Source of the DNA: Bacteroidales bacterium UBA1184
Lineage (GTDB): Bacteria; Bacteroidota; Bacteroidia; Bacteroidales; ML635J-15
Direction of reading: 5' to 3'
Length of the DNA stretch: 43,238 bases
NCBI GenBank assembly: GCA_002310235.1
Contig: DBYO01000021.1
Location: forward strand, 1-43,238
A program made the position numbers and the translations under genes. The notes beneath the pieces were generated by a model that did no database searches, was not told the origin of the DNA, and saw nothing but the letters and a program-made list of their open reading frames with translations. Each line of letters starts with the position of its first letter. Positions within the stretch are counted from its first letter, which is position 1. Below, piece after piece: positions 9,583 through 17,450 of the stretch.

Positions 9583-9669
9583 TGAACAATGGATAATGGA
9601 TAATGAACAATTGACAATTATCAAATCCTCAAACCAGAAACTTTCAACTTTTAACTTTTAACTTATTGA
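9583..9669 (+). repeat. short repeat string (AATGGATAATGG / TTCAACTTTTAACTTTT family)
   Basis: Directly after the porZ stop codon the sequence becomes a chain of near-identical words: repeated AATGGATAATG, then AACAATTGACAATTA, and finally TTCAACTTTTAACTTTTAAC just before the recO start. The same two word sets, in the same strand order, recur at 31644-31820. No coding function or terminator is evident. Confidence 0.65.
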
Positions 9670-10389
9670 ATGCTCCTCAAAACCGAAGCCATAGTCCTCA
9701 ACCGCATCAAATATACCGACAATTCTTTTGTTGTTAACCTTTTCAGTCAAGCAAAGGGGAAAATTTCGGTATTGGCTCGAACATCGCACAAGACAGGACT
9801 AAAAGCCAACCTATTCACACCTCTCAACATAGTAATAACAGAATTTCGGATAAAGGACACACGCTCAATTCAAGGAATGTCGTACTGTGAACTAGTGAGA
9901 AGCCCCACCTCTATCAAAAGCAGCATCGAGAAAATATGCATCTCCCAGTTTATTGCCGAAATTATAATGAAAATGGTTCGTGAGGAGGAACAAAATCTCG
10001 TTCTATACGATTTCTTCCGCAGCACTATTGATGCCATCGAAAGCTCTGAAAACAATATAGTTAACCTCCACATAATTTTCCTAAAGGAATTTGCGAAACA
10101 CCTCGGTTTCGAAATTACCAACAATTTCTGTTGCGAAACACCCTACTTCAACTCACGCGAAGGAATGTTCCTACCATTCTACACCTCCGACGAGGAGTCG
10201 TTCGACCAACACCTTAGCCTCGCATTTTCGCAAATGTTATCCACAACCTACGACAACAATAATTTAAAAGTTTCGTACGAATATCGCCGCAAAATAATAG
10301 AGAACATGCTGGCTTACTACAAGATACACACCGAAAATCTTTCGGAAATAAAATCCCTCAAAGTACTAAACGAGGTATTTGCAAAATAA
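9670..10389 (+). CDS. recO: DNA repair protein RecO
   Basis: A 239-residue recombination mediator that helps load RecA at gaps (RecFOR pathway). The N-terminal OB-fold starts in the typical way, LLKTEAIVLNRIKYTDNSFVVNLFSQAKGKISVLARTSHK. It continues with a helical region carrying NFCCETPYFNSREGMFLP, which corresponds to the central region of Bacteroidota RecO. Length is normal. It lies 87 bases downstream of porZ across a repeat string. Confidence 0.92.
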   Translation: MLLKTEAIVLNRIKYTDNSFVVNLFSQAKGKISVLARTSHKTGLKANLFTPLNIVITEFRIKDTRSIQGMSYCELVRSPTSIKSSIEKICISQFIAEIIMKMVREEEQNLVLYDFFRSTIDAIESSENNIVNLHIIFLKEFAKHLGFEITNNFCCETPYFNSREGMFLPFYTSDEESFDQHLSLAFSQMLSTTYDNNNLKVSYEYRRKIIENMLAYYKIHTENLSEIKSLKVLNEVFAK

Positions 10390-10421
10390 TTAATTGTTAA
10401 TACAAAAAAATAAAATTAAAC

Positions 10422-10449
10422 TTGCACATTAATATAATGTGTATCTTTG
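10422..10449 (+). promoter_or_regulatory. promoter giving a nearly leaderless mRNA
   Basis: TTG (10422-10424), a 17-base spacer, then TATCTTTG (10442-10449). The usual start site 5-7 bases after this element coincides with the ATG at 10456, implying no or almost no 5' leader. Confidence 0.6.
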
Positions 10450-10455
10450 CGTAAT

Positions 10456-11109
10456 ATGAAGAAGTCTGTACTATATTGTATCACACTGGCAGTCATAATC
10501 TTAACGATTATACTCTCACCATGCAAATTAGCAGGGCAGACTACTTTACAGCTAAAACTTTCACCAATAGGTGCACATTTTTTCAAAGAACCTAACAAAA
10601 AGAACTTTGAAAACAAAATCGACGCAAATGCAACTTTCGTCCTCGAACCATGCGTAATTCTCGGTTTTGAAACATACGTAGTAAGCGACATTCTTTGCGT
10701 AAGAGGGCATTTCGGAGGTCTCAGCGATGCAATATCCAAACCTGGACTTTTCCTACAGATAGGTCTGAAAGTCAGAATGTTCCAGATATACCGCAACTCT
10801 CTTAGCTTTGGTGCAGGACTGATGGGCTACGGTCATGAATGTTGGAACACAGTGCCCAACTACGAATACGAACGCGGATGGGTGCAAAACGGAAAATGGG
10901 AATACTCACTAGGTTTCCTCGCCGACCTAGAATATGCAATTTTCCTCAACGACAAGAGCGACATCATGTTCAACTTGTCGTACGGATACCAAAAAAAGAC
11001 ATTTAACATAACTATAGGATACAGATACTGGCTGTCTTCAATTATCAAGCACCCAATTAAGTGCGGAAGCTGCCCGTTCACAAAAACAAAAAATACATGG
11101 AAAAAATAG
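10456..11109 (+). CDS. probable outer-membrane beta-barrel protein, unknown function
   Basis: A 217-residue protein with a strong signal peptide (MKKSVLYCITLAVIILTIIL...LAGQ). The mature part alternates short aromatic strands and turns ending in YQKKTFNITIGYRYWL, typical of small outer-membrane barrels, and contains several Cys near the C-terminus (KCGSC). No family is recognised. The ATG at 10456 is chosen because the -7 promoter element occupies the alternative TTG at 10447. The last 13 bases overlap the start of the acyl-CoA ligase, so the two are cotranscribed. Confidence 0.7.
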   Translation: MKKSVLYCITLAVIILTIILSPCKLAGQTTLQLKLSPIGAHFFKEPNKKNFENKIDANATFVLEPCVILGFETYVVSDILCVRGHFGGLSDAISKPGLFLQIGLKVRMFQIYRNSLSFGAGLMGYGHECWNTVPNYEYERGWVQNGKWEYSLGFLADLEYAIFLNDKSDIMFNLSYGYQKKTFNITIGYRYWLSSIIKHPIKCGSCPFTKTKNTWKK

Positions 11110-12992
11110 AAGAAAGAAAAGCTACGAGGGTTTTTGATATCCTCGACATCTACAGCAACGAACACGCCGACCTCGACGTAGCATTCGCACACAAGGACAA
11201 GGGCGAATGGATAAAATACACACCGGCCGACTACAAAAGGTACTCATACATGTGTGCTTGTTCACTCATAAACGCCGGACTTCAGAAAGGCGACAAGATA
11301 ATAAGCATCTCGCAAAACCTGCCACATTGGAATATTCTCGATATGGCTATAGCAATGGCAGGATTAGTGCATGTACCTGTTTATCCAACACTTAACAACG
11401 CCGAACTCGAGTTCATTATGCGCGACTGCGAAGCTAAAATGGTCTTCGTATCAAATGCTAAACTTTTCACCAAGGTAAAGCAAGTGGTCGAAAATCTTGA
11501 TGTAAAACCACAGATCTTCACCTTCACTGATGTTCCAGGCGCCGACAATTGGACAAACCTCATGATCGACAGCCGTAGCAAGGAGGCCGAACTCAAAAAG
11601 CTCATCGAAGAAAGGAAGAAAGAAATCAGCGAAGACGATGTTTTCTCTCTGGTTTACACCTCGGGAACCACAGGCAACCCCAAGGGCGTAATGCTGTCGC
11701 ACAAGAATATTCTCTCAAACTCATACGGAGTTAGATATATTATTCCGGCCGAATACAAGCAGCGCGCTGTTAGCTTCCTGCCTCTGTGCCACATATACGA
11801 ACGAATGATGAACTACGCTTTCCAGATAAAGGGTATTTCTATTTACTACGCTGAAAGTCTCGGAACTATCATGCGTGACGTGCAGGATGTTAAGCCTCAC
11901 ATTTTCAACATGGTACCGCGCGTAGCCGAAAAATTCTACGACAAGATTGTTGCAATGGGAAAGGACTTCAAACCTTTGAAAAAGCACATTTTCAACTGGT
12001 CGCTTAAGGTTGGAAGCAAGTTCGATGTACGCAACAACAACTCGGCTTTCTACAGACTGCGCCTCAACATAGCCCGCAAACTCGTATTCAAGAAATGGCA
12101 GGAAGCATTCGGTGGCAACATCATAGTGATTGTGGCTGGCGGTTCATCGCTTAGTCTCCACATTTCCAAATTGTTCGCTGCTGCAAATCTTAAGATTTGC
12201 GAAGGCTACGGACTTACCGAAACCTCTCCTGTAATTGCAGTTAACTGGCCAGCATGGGACAAGTCGATGCTCGGAACAGTAGGTCCTGTTCTCGAAGGCG
12301 TTACAGTAAAAATCGACGACGACGGTGAAATCCTTGTCAAGGGTCCTAACATCATGAAGGGTTACTACAACAACGAAGAGGCAACCCGTCAGGTTATCGA
12401 CGAGGACGGCTGGTTCCACACAGGCGATATTGGTCAGCTTGTAGATGGCAAATTCCTCAAAATAACCGACCGCAAGAAGGAAATCTTCAAGATGTCGAAC
12501 GGAAAGTACATCGCACCACAGGTTATCGAAAACAAGCTCAAGAACTCAAACTTCGTAGAACAGGTTATGATCATCGGCGAAAACGAGAAATTCGCAAGCG
12601 CACTCATCTCTCCCGACTTCAACTACCTGCACTTCTATGCTTCGAAGCACAAACTGCACTTCCGAGACAATGCCGAACTTATCAAAGATCCGGACGTTAT
12701 AAAGAAATACCAGGGCGAAATCGACAAACTGAACGCAACTTTGAGCGAATTTGAGTGCATAAAGCGTTTCCGTCTCGTATGCGAGGAATGGTCGCAAGAT
12801 TCGGGAGAACTCTCTCCAACCCTCAAGCTCAAACGTAATGTGATAAAGAAGAAATATGCATCGGTAATCGACGAGATATACATGCACCAGGAAGAACAAC
12901 AGCAGCAAGGACCTGCTAATCCTAATGCTATCTTCGAAAAGATTACCGACGGAATGAAGAAACTTGTAAACATCGGTAGCTCGAAGCACTAA
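11097..12992 (+). CDS. long-chain fatty acid-CoA ligase (AMP-forming)
   Basis: A 631-residue adenylate-forming enzyme that activates fatty acids to acyl-CoA through an acyl-adenylate. Signatures: phosphate-binding loop YTSGTTGNPKG (residues 187-197), the adenine-binding GYGLTETSPV, DGWFHTGDIG, and the hinge/C-terminal DRKKEIFKMSNGKYIAPQVIEN. This layout matches FadD/ACSL-type ligases. It has no signal peptide, so it is cytoplasmic or peripheral. The start is set at 11097, whose protein (MEKIEERKATRVFDIL) aligns with the family; an earlier in-frame codon at 11061 adds only residues that overlap the upstream gene. It ends 11 bases before the methyltransferase gene. Confidence 0.92.
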   Translation: MEKIEERKATRVFDILDIYSNEHADLDVAFAHKDKGEWIKYTPADYKRYSYMCACSLINAGLQKGDKIISISQNLPHWNILDMAIAMAGLVHVPVYPTLNNAELEFIMRDCEAKMVFVSNAKLFTKVKQVVENLDVKPQIFTFTDVPGADNWTNLMIDSRSKEAELKKLIEERKKEISEDDVFSLVYTSGTTGNPKGVMLSHKNILSNSYGVRYIIPAEYKQRAVSFLPLCHIYERMMNYAFQIKGISIYYAESLGTIMRDVQDVKPHIFNMVPRVAEKFYDKIVAMGKDFKPLKKHIFNWSLKVGSKFDVRNNNSAFYRLRLNIARKLVFKKWQEAFGGNIIVIVAGGSSLSLHISKLFAAANLKICEGYGLTETSPVIAVNWPAWDKSMLGTVGPVLEGVTVKIDDDGEILVKGPNIMKGYYNNEEATRQVIDEDGWFHTGDIGQLVDGKFLKITDRKKEIFKMSNGKYIAPQVIENKLKNSNFVEQVMIIGENEKFASALISPDFNYLHFYASKHKLHFRDNAELIKDPDVIKKYQGEIDKLNATLSEFECIKRFRLVCEEWSQDSGELSPTLKLKRNVIKKKYASVIDEIYMHQEEQQQQGPANPNAIFEKITDGMKKLVNIGSSKH

Positions 12993-13003
12993 TACAGGGT
13001 CTC

Positions 13004-14170
13004 ATGGACGAATTTATCAACCTGATTAGCGAAAGCCTCGAAGCCAACACCTTTGTCAAGGTTACATTGTCGTCGCCATTGCACAAGGACGCCGAGGTGC
13101 GCAACATATACGTGAAGCAGGTGGAAATCAAAAGCGAACGTAAGCTCAGTTTTACCTACCGCTACCAGAAACGCGACATTGTGAAGAACTTCGCTATCGG
13201 CGAAGGCATCAGCAACATACGCAAGCACGTTGGAGCGGATTTCCGATTTGCCACCTTGTTTACAATTGCTAGCGACTTCGTATTGCAACACAACGGCAAC
13301 CATTTCAAACTGAAACGTCAGGAAGCTAGCGTTACCGAACTGCCCTCGCTTAGCCACGACCGCAGCAAAAATCGTAAACTAGAGGCTTCCGATGGCAAAA
13401 AATATCTACATCTGCTCGGAATTACCGATGCCAACGGCAATATAAATCCCAAGTCGCAGGACAAGTTCAAACAGATAACACATTACATCGAAATACTTAG
13501 CAGCCACATCGATACACTCCCCACCGACCGCACAATAACCGTTGCCGACATGGGAAGCGGCAAGGGCTACCTCACTTTTGCGCTATACGACTACCTTGCC
13601 AACACTCTCAAGTGCAAAGCCGATGTCACAGGCGTCGAGATTCGCCACGACATGGTGGAACTTTGCAACAAATATGCAAAGGAATCGGGCTTCGACGGAC
13701 TACATTTTGCAGAAAGTGCAATCGACAGCTACAATGCTGAAAAACTAGATATGTTAATTGCGTTACACGCATGCAACACCGCCACCGACGATGCTCTTGC
13801 CAAAGGTGTTTACGCAGGAGCACAAGTAATTGTTGCTGCGCCATGCTGCCAGCACCAGATACGTGGCGAAATGGAAAACGGCACGCCCAACGACATCCTA
13901 TCGCCAATTTTGCGACATGGCATTTTCATGGAACGTCAGGCCGAACTCGTTACCGACAGCATAAGGGTGCTCTTTTTGCAATATCACGGCTACAAAACCA
14001 AGGTTGTCGAGTTCATTTCCGACGCTCATACTCACAAAAATGTGATGATTATAGCAACAAAATCGAGCGTTACAGACGAACAAAAGCAAAAAATACTCGC
14101 ACAACTTGACGCCCTCAAGACATTCTTCGGAATAAAACAACATTATATCGAAACAAAATGGCAGGAATAA
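13004..14170 (+). CDS. SAM-dependent methyltransferase (Methyltransf_32 / METTL25-like)
   Basis: A 388-residue class I methyltransferase. Residues 178-188 read ITVADMGSGKG, the SAM-binding motif I, followed by YLTFALYDYL. Later VIVAAPCCQHQIRGE resembles the Cys-Cys-x-His block of the Methyltransf_32 group, to which eukaryotic METTL25 belongs. The first 170 residues form a separate domain of unknown role. The substrate is not known to me; RNA is a possibility from family analogy. It lies 11 bases after the acyl-CoA ligase, and its last 13 bases overlap the flavodoxin gene. Confidence 0.82.
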   Translation: MDEFINLISESLEANTFVKVTLSSPLHKDAEVRNIYVKQVEIKSERKLSFTYRYQKRDIVKNFAIGEGISNIRKHVGADFRFATLFTIASDFVLQHNGNHFKLKRQEASVTELPSLSHDRSKNRKLEASDGKKYLHLLGITDANGNINPKSQDKFKQITHYIEILSSHIDTLPTDRTITVADMGSGKGYLTFALYDYLANTLKCKADVTGVEIRHDMVELCNKYAKESGFDGLHFAESAIDSYNAEKLDMLIALHACNTATDDALAKGVYAGAQVIVAAPCCQHQIRGEMENGTPNDILSPILRHGIFMERQAELVTDSIRVLFLQYHGYKTKVVEFISDAHTHKNVMIIATKSSVTDEQKQKILAQLDALKTFFGIKQHYIETKWQE

Positions 14171-14694
14171 AAGCAATAGTTTACGAATCGAACACCGGCT
14201 TCACAAAGGAATATGCCGAATTGCTGTCGGAAATGCTTGGCATTCCAGCCATACCAGTCATCGACAATTCCATGATTTTCGATGACCGTGAAGCAGTAAT
14301 ATTCATGGGCTGGGTCTGCGCAGGCAAAATAAATGGGCTTAGGATGGCAAAGCTGAGATACAACCCCATGATTATTGCAGGTGTAGGTATGACCGAAATG
14401 AGCGACAAATACGCCTTTTACCTTGCCCAGCAAAACAATATCGATGTACCGTTCTACTACCTTCGCGGTGGCATACACCGCGAAAGGCTAAAAGGCTTCT
14501 ACAAAATAATGTTCAAGATGGTGGCCCGCCCTTTACTCCGCAAAGCCGGAAAAGGCAAGTCGCAGCTAACCGAATCAGAGCGTAATATGGTGGACCTTAT
14601 TAAAAACGGTGGTTCGTTTATCAGCCGCGACAATCTCAACGAACTAATACAAAAATACCACGACATAAACAGCATTTTGATGATGGAAGGCTAA
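14158..14694 (+). CDS. flavodoxin-domain protein (HemG-like)
   Basis: A 178-residue protein whose N-terminus carries the FMN phosphate-binding loop YESNTGFT (residues 9-16), with AVIFMGWVCAGKI and MIIAGVGMTE as further flavodoxin-like strands. It resembles the Flavodoxin_5 group that includes the protoporphyrinogen oxidase HemG. hemD, on another operon at 29.2 kb, is the only haem gene in the window, so a haem role is only a suggestion. The C-terminal 80 residues are basic and helical. Its start overlaps the methyltransferase end. Confidence 0.78.
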   Translation: MAGIKAIVYESNTGFTKEYAELLSEMLGIPAIPVIDNSMIFDDREAVIFMGWVCAGKINGLRMAKLRYNPMIIAGVGMTEMSDKYAFYLAQQNNIDVPFYYLRGGIHRERLKGFYKIMFKMVARPLLRKAGKGKSQLTESERNMVDLIKNGGSFISRDNLNELIQKYHDINSILMMEG

Positions 14695-14842
14695 ACGCCT
14701 TATCGTTCCAATTAAATCAGAATTAATACAAGTAAACGCTACACAAAAAATTGTGTCGTCTCGATTTTTCACACCTATATGTTAGATAATCTCCTAACAA
14801 AATTTTCCACTCTCCACACTTCGCTATGTCAAAACAAATCGC

Positions 14843-14850
14843 TACCTTTG
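14843..14850 (+). promoter_or_regulatory. -7 promoter element for the YitT-family gene
   Basis: TACCTTTG fits TAnnTTTG and lies in the 216-base gap 61 bases before the ATG at 14911, giving a leader of roughly 54 bases. No good TTTG is seen at the -33 distance. The rest of the gap shows only a weak hairpin at the flavodoxin stop codon (AAGGC-TAAAC-GCCTT). Confidence 0.5.
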
Positions 14851-14910
14851 CGCCTGCAAAAAATCACAGGGATTTTATATTTATTTTATTGATTTTCAAG
14901 AAATAAAAAC

Positions 14911-15858
14911 ATGACAAAAGAAAAGATTTTCTCGAAGCAGTGGTTCTATTCCTACTTTTTGGTATTCATCGGCAGCCTGCTGTTTGCTGTAGGCGACGTA
15001 ATGTTCGTCAACCCCTACCTTATGGCTCCAGGTGGAACCTACGGTCTGTCGAACGTACTTAACGCAATATGGCCTTGGAAGATAAGCTTGTACGCCATAT
15101 GCATGGATATTCCGCTGCTCATAATAGGCACACTCATTCTCGGGCCGAAGTTCGGCGTGAAGACTGTTGTTTCCACAATACTTATCTTCTGCTTCACCTT
15201 CCTGCTCGAAATGTTCTGGGGTTACACTCCGCTCATCCACGACGGAGCAATAATGGCAACTCCTATAGAAGGTGCCAACATGGTCGAAATAGCCAACAAC
15301 GGCGGCTGGTTCATCCCCGATTACTTTCTCAACACTGTGGTTGCAGGTATAATCTACGGTCTCGCTATCGGCTTGGTATTCAAATCTGGTGCTACATCTG
15401 GCGGCAGCGATATAATCTCGATGATATTGCACAAATACACCAAGATATCGCTCGGCACACTAGTTCTAATAGTTGACAGCGCCATCACACTTACTTCGCT
15501 TTCACTCGGTGACTTCCGTCTGCCAATCTACTCGATTATCCTCATCTTCATCGAGAGCAAGGTTATCGACATTGTGGTGGAAGGCGTAAAGAGCTACAAG
15601 ACAATCTTCATTGTCAGCGACAAATACGAAGAAGTTCGCCAGATGATTATCAACGACCTCGAACGCGGCGGTACCTGCATGAAGGGTATAGGAATGTACA
15701 ACGGCAAGGAGCGTAACTTTATCTATACCACCGTTTCACGCCGCGAGTTCACCCACCTCAAGGAACAAATCTACGACATCGATCCCGATGCATTCATCAA
15801 CGTTATCGACAGCAACGAAATCCTCGGTAACGGATTCAAGGCGATAAAAAAGGAATAA
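14911..15858 (+). CDS. YitT family membrane protein (DUF161 + DUF2179)
   Basis: A 315-residue integral membrane protein with about five or six transmembrane segments in the first 210 residues (FYSYFLVFIGSLLFAVG, AICMDIPLLIIGTLILG, VSTILIFCFTFLLEMFW and others). A cytoplasmic C-terminal domain (about 215-310) carries the DUF2179 pattern KTIFIVSDKYEEV...ERGGTCMKGIGMYNGKERNFIYTTVSRRE. Family members are widespread; their transported substrate is not established. A perfect inverted repeat sits at the stop codon. Confidence 0.9.
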   Translation: MTKEKIFSKQWFYSYFLVFIGSLLFAVGDVMFVNPYLMAPGGTYGLSNVLNAIWPWKISLYAICMDIPLLIIGTLILGPKFGVKTVVSTILIFCFTFLLEMFWGYTPLIHDGAIMATPIEGANMVEIANNGGWFIPDYFLNTVVAGIIYGLAIGLVFKSGATSGGSDIISMILHKYTKISLGTLVLIVDSAITLTSLSLGDFRLPIYSIILIFIESKVIDIVVEGVKSYKTIFIVSDKYEEVRQMIINDLERGGTCMKGIGMYNGKERNFIYTTVSRREFTHLKEQIYDIDPDAFINVIDSNEILGNGFKAIKKE

Positions 15859-15875
15859 CGACAATAATTGTCGTT
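15857..15875 (+). other. perfect inverted repeat at the YitT stop codon
   Basis: AACGACAA-TAA-TTGTCGTT, an 8-bp stem with a 3-base loop, starts inside the TAA stop codon and lies 14 bases before the next start. It has no T-tract, so it may be an mRNA-stabilising or partial-termination hairpin rather than a full terminator. Confidence 0.45.
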
Positions 15876-15889
15876 AAAACAAACACCTC

Positions 15890-16441
15890 ATGGTAAAGCT
15901 TCACGAATTATTCTGGTCCTTTTTCAAGATTGGCGCGTTCACCATCGGAGGCGGCTATGCTATGATACCGCTCATGGAACAGGAAATCGTTGACAAACGC
16001 AAGTGGCTCGGCAAGGAGGAATTCATGGATACAATGTCGCTGGCACAGTCGATGCCCGGCGTTTTTGCTGTAAACATGGCAACAAACGTGGGTTTCCGCA
16101 CACGTGGTTTTGCAGGAGCTTTCATAGCCGTGATGGGCAACGTGCTCATGCCGATATTTCTGATTCTAGTGCTTGCCATATTCTTCCGCCAGTTCAGCGA
16201 CAACCAAATAGTCGAAAGCATTTTCAAAGGCATACGTCCCGCAGTTGTAGCCCTCATCGCCGCACCAGTATTTACCATGGCAAAGACTGCGAAAATTACA
16301 TGGAGCAACTTCTGGATTCCCGTAGTGGCGACCCTACTTATATGGCTTTTAGGTGTTTCTCCAGTGATAATTATCCTCGTCGCAGGACTCGGCGGTTTCA
16401 TTTATGGTAAAATAAAGGGAAGAAAGGTGGCAAAAAAATGA
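15890..16441 (+). CDS. chromate transporter, N-terminal-type half (short-chain CHR)
   Basis: A 183-residue membrane protein with the CHR-family signature FFKIGAFTIGGGYAMIPLMEQEIVDKRKWL near the N-terminus and SLAQSMPGVFAVNMATNVGF after it. It is one half-size unit of a bipartite ChrA-type transporter; its partner follows with a 4-base ATGA overlap. Known CHR proteins export chromate by proton exchange, but the natural substrate in gut bacteria is uncertain. Confidence 0.9.
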   Translation: MVKLHELFWSFFKIGAFTIGGGYAMIPLMEQEIVDKRKWLGKEEFMDTMSLAQSMPGVFAVNMATNVGFRTRGFAGAFIAVMGNVLMPIFLILVLAIFFRQFSDNQIVESIFKGIRPAVVALIAAPVFTMAKTAKITWSNFWIPVVATLLIWLLGVSPVIIILVAGLGGFIYGKIKGRKVAKK

Positions 16442-17043
16442 TTTTCTGGCAACTCTTCTACACCTTTCTAAAAATAGGCATCTTCACCTTTGGCGGAGGC
16501 TACGCCATGGTGGCACTAATTCAGAACGAAGTCGTGGTCGAAAACCAGTGGCTGACTTCGCAGGAATTTACCGACATCTTGGCAATAAGCCAGGCTTCGC
16601 CCGGCCCGCTTGGCATCAACACAGCAACATACACTGGCTATACGGCAGTTGTAAATGCTGGTTATCCCGAATATATGGGCATTCTCGGAGCATTTTTGGC
16701 ATCGTTTTCAGTAATTTTGCTCCCGTTTCTGCTGATGCTGATTATAACAAAGGTGCTTCTAAAACACAAAAACAACCCGACTTTAGCCAACATTTTCCTG
16801 ATTTTGCGCAAGGTTGTTGTAGGTTTAATTGCCGCATCGGCTCTGCTACTGACATCCACCGAAAATTTTGGCTCACCCACCGAATCAACATATCGGTTTG
16901 TAATCAGCATACTGATATTTGTAGGAGTTTTCATTGCATCTTACAAATTCAAGAAAAGCCCTATTCTGCTGATTTTAGTCTGCGGAATTATAGGATTTTT
17001 GGCATACGGACTGCCGGAAATTATTTCTGGGGCCAATGGCTAA
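16438..17043 (+). CDS. chromate transporter, second half (short-chain CHR)
   Basis: A 201-residue CHR-family membrane protein with the same signature as its neighbour (FLKIGIFTFGGGYAMVALIQNEVV, then ISQASPGPLGINTATYTGY), followed by four or five hydrophobic segments. The pair presumably forms one heteromeric carrier, with inverted-repeat halves expressed separately. The start overlaps the previous gene (ATGA at 16438). Its stop codon is immediately the first word of a repeat array. Confidence 0.9.
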   Translation: MIFWQLFYTFLKIGIFTFGGGYAMVALIQNEVVVENQWLTSQEFTDILAISQASPGPLGINTATYTGYTAVVNAGYPEYMGILGAFLASFSVILLPFLLMLIITKVLLKHKNNPTLANIFLILRKVVVGLIAASALLLTSTENFGSPTESTYRFVISILIFVGVFIASYKFKKSPILLILVCGIIGFLAYGLPEIISGANG

Positions 17044-17197
17044 CGCCGTTTCTATGCCTGCGGCGTTTAACTTCGTTGAGGGCTTCGCCGTTCTCGCTGC
17101 GCTGTTTCAGGTTTCATGGGCTTCGCCCGTTTATTTTCGTTGAGGGCTTCGCCGTTTGGACGTTTCAGGTTTCATGTTCAACGTTCAAGGTTCAAGG
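17041..17197 (+). repeat. hairpin-word repeat array (GGC-TTC-GCC family)
   Basis: Starting in the chromate-gene stop codon the sequence is a chain of words such as GCCGTTTCTATG, GCC-TGC-GGC (17056), GGC-TTC-GCC (17081 and 17145) and GGGC-TTC-GCCC (17117), ending in GTTTCATGTTCAACGTTCAA. The same units occur on the other strand at 35718-36124 and 39921-40072. Each core is a short self-complementary hairpin. The remaining part of this gap, 17198-17450, is very AT-rich and holds only the presumed promoter of the next gene. Confidence 0.7.
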
Positions 17198-17410
17198 GGC
17201 GACTCAAAAAAATCCAACTTTACGAACATTTTCAGAAGAAAATTTACCTTTTTCACACAATTATTTCATTTTTCTCTACAATTTTACAGGCAATTCGACT
17301 TTAAAGTTTCGCAACAATTTATATAACAGCAAAATATTCAAAAAGTTATCAAATAATAGAGTTTTCTTGCAAAAAAACATTTTTTTGAGAGAAACTTGCG
17401 TTTTTTATTG

Positions 17411-17418
17411 TAATTTCG
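17411..17418 (+). promoter_or_regulatory. possible -7 element for the PurF-like gene
   Basis: TAATTTCG, one mismatch from TAnnTTTG, lies 33 bases before the ATG at 17451. A TTTG at 17384-17387 is 23 bases upstream, slightly beyond usual spacing. Weak. Confidence 0.3.
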
Positions 17419-17450
17419 CGTCATTATTTTAAACCTAAAAAACAACTTAT

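Noticed and set aside
14688..14702. AAGGC-TAAAC-GCCTT hairpin at the flavodoxin stop codon as terminator
   Set aside because: Only a 5-bp stem and no following T-tract.
16548..17432. A 294-codon open frame across the second chromate gene and the repeat array
   Set aside because: The first half shadows the transporter and the second half is translated repeat words; similar peptides from 35654-36049 arise because the repeat is shared.
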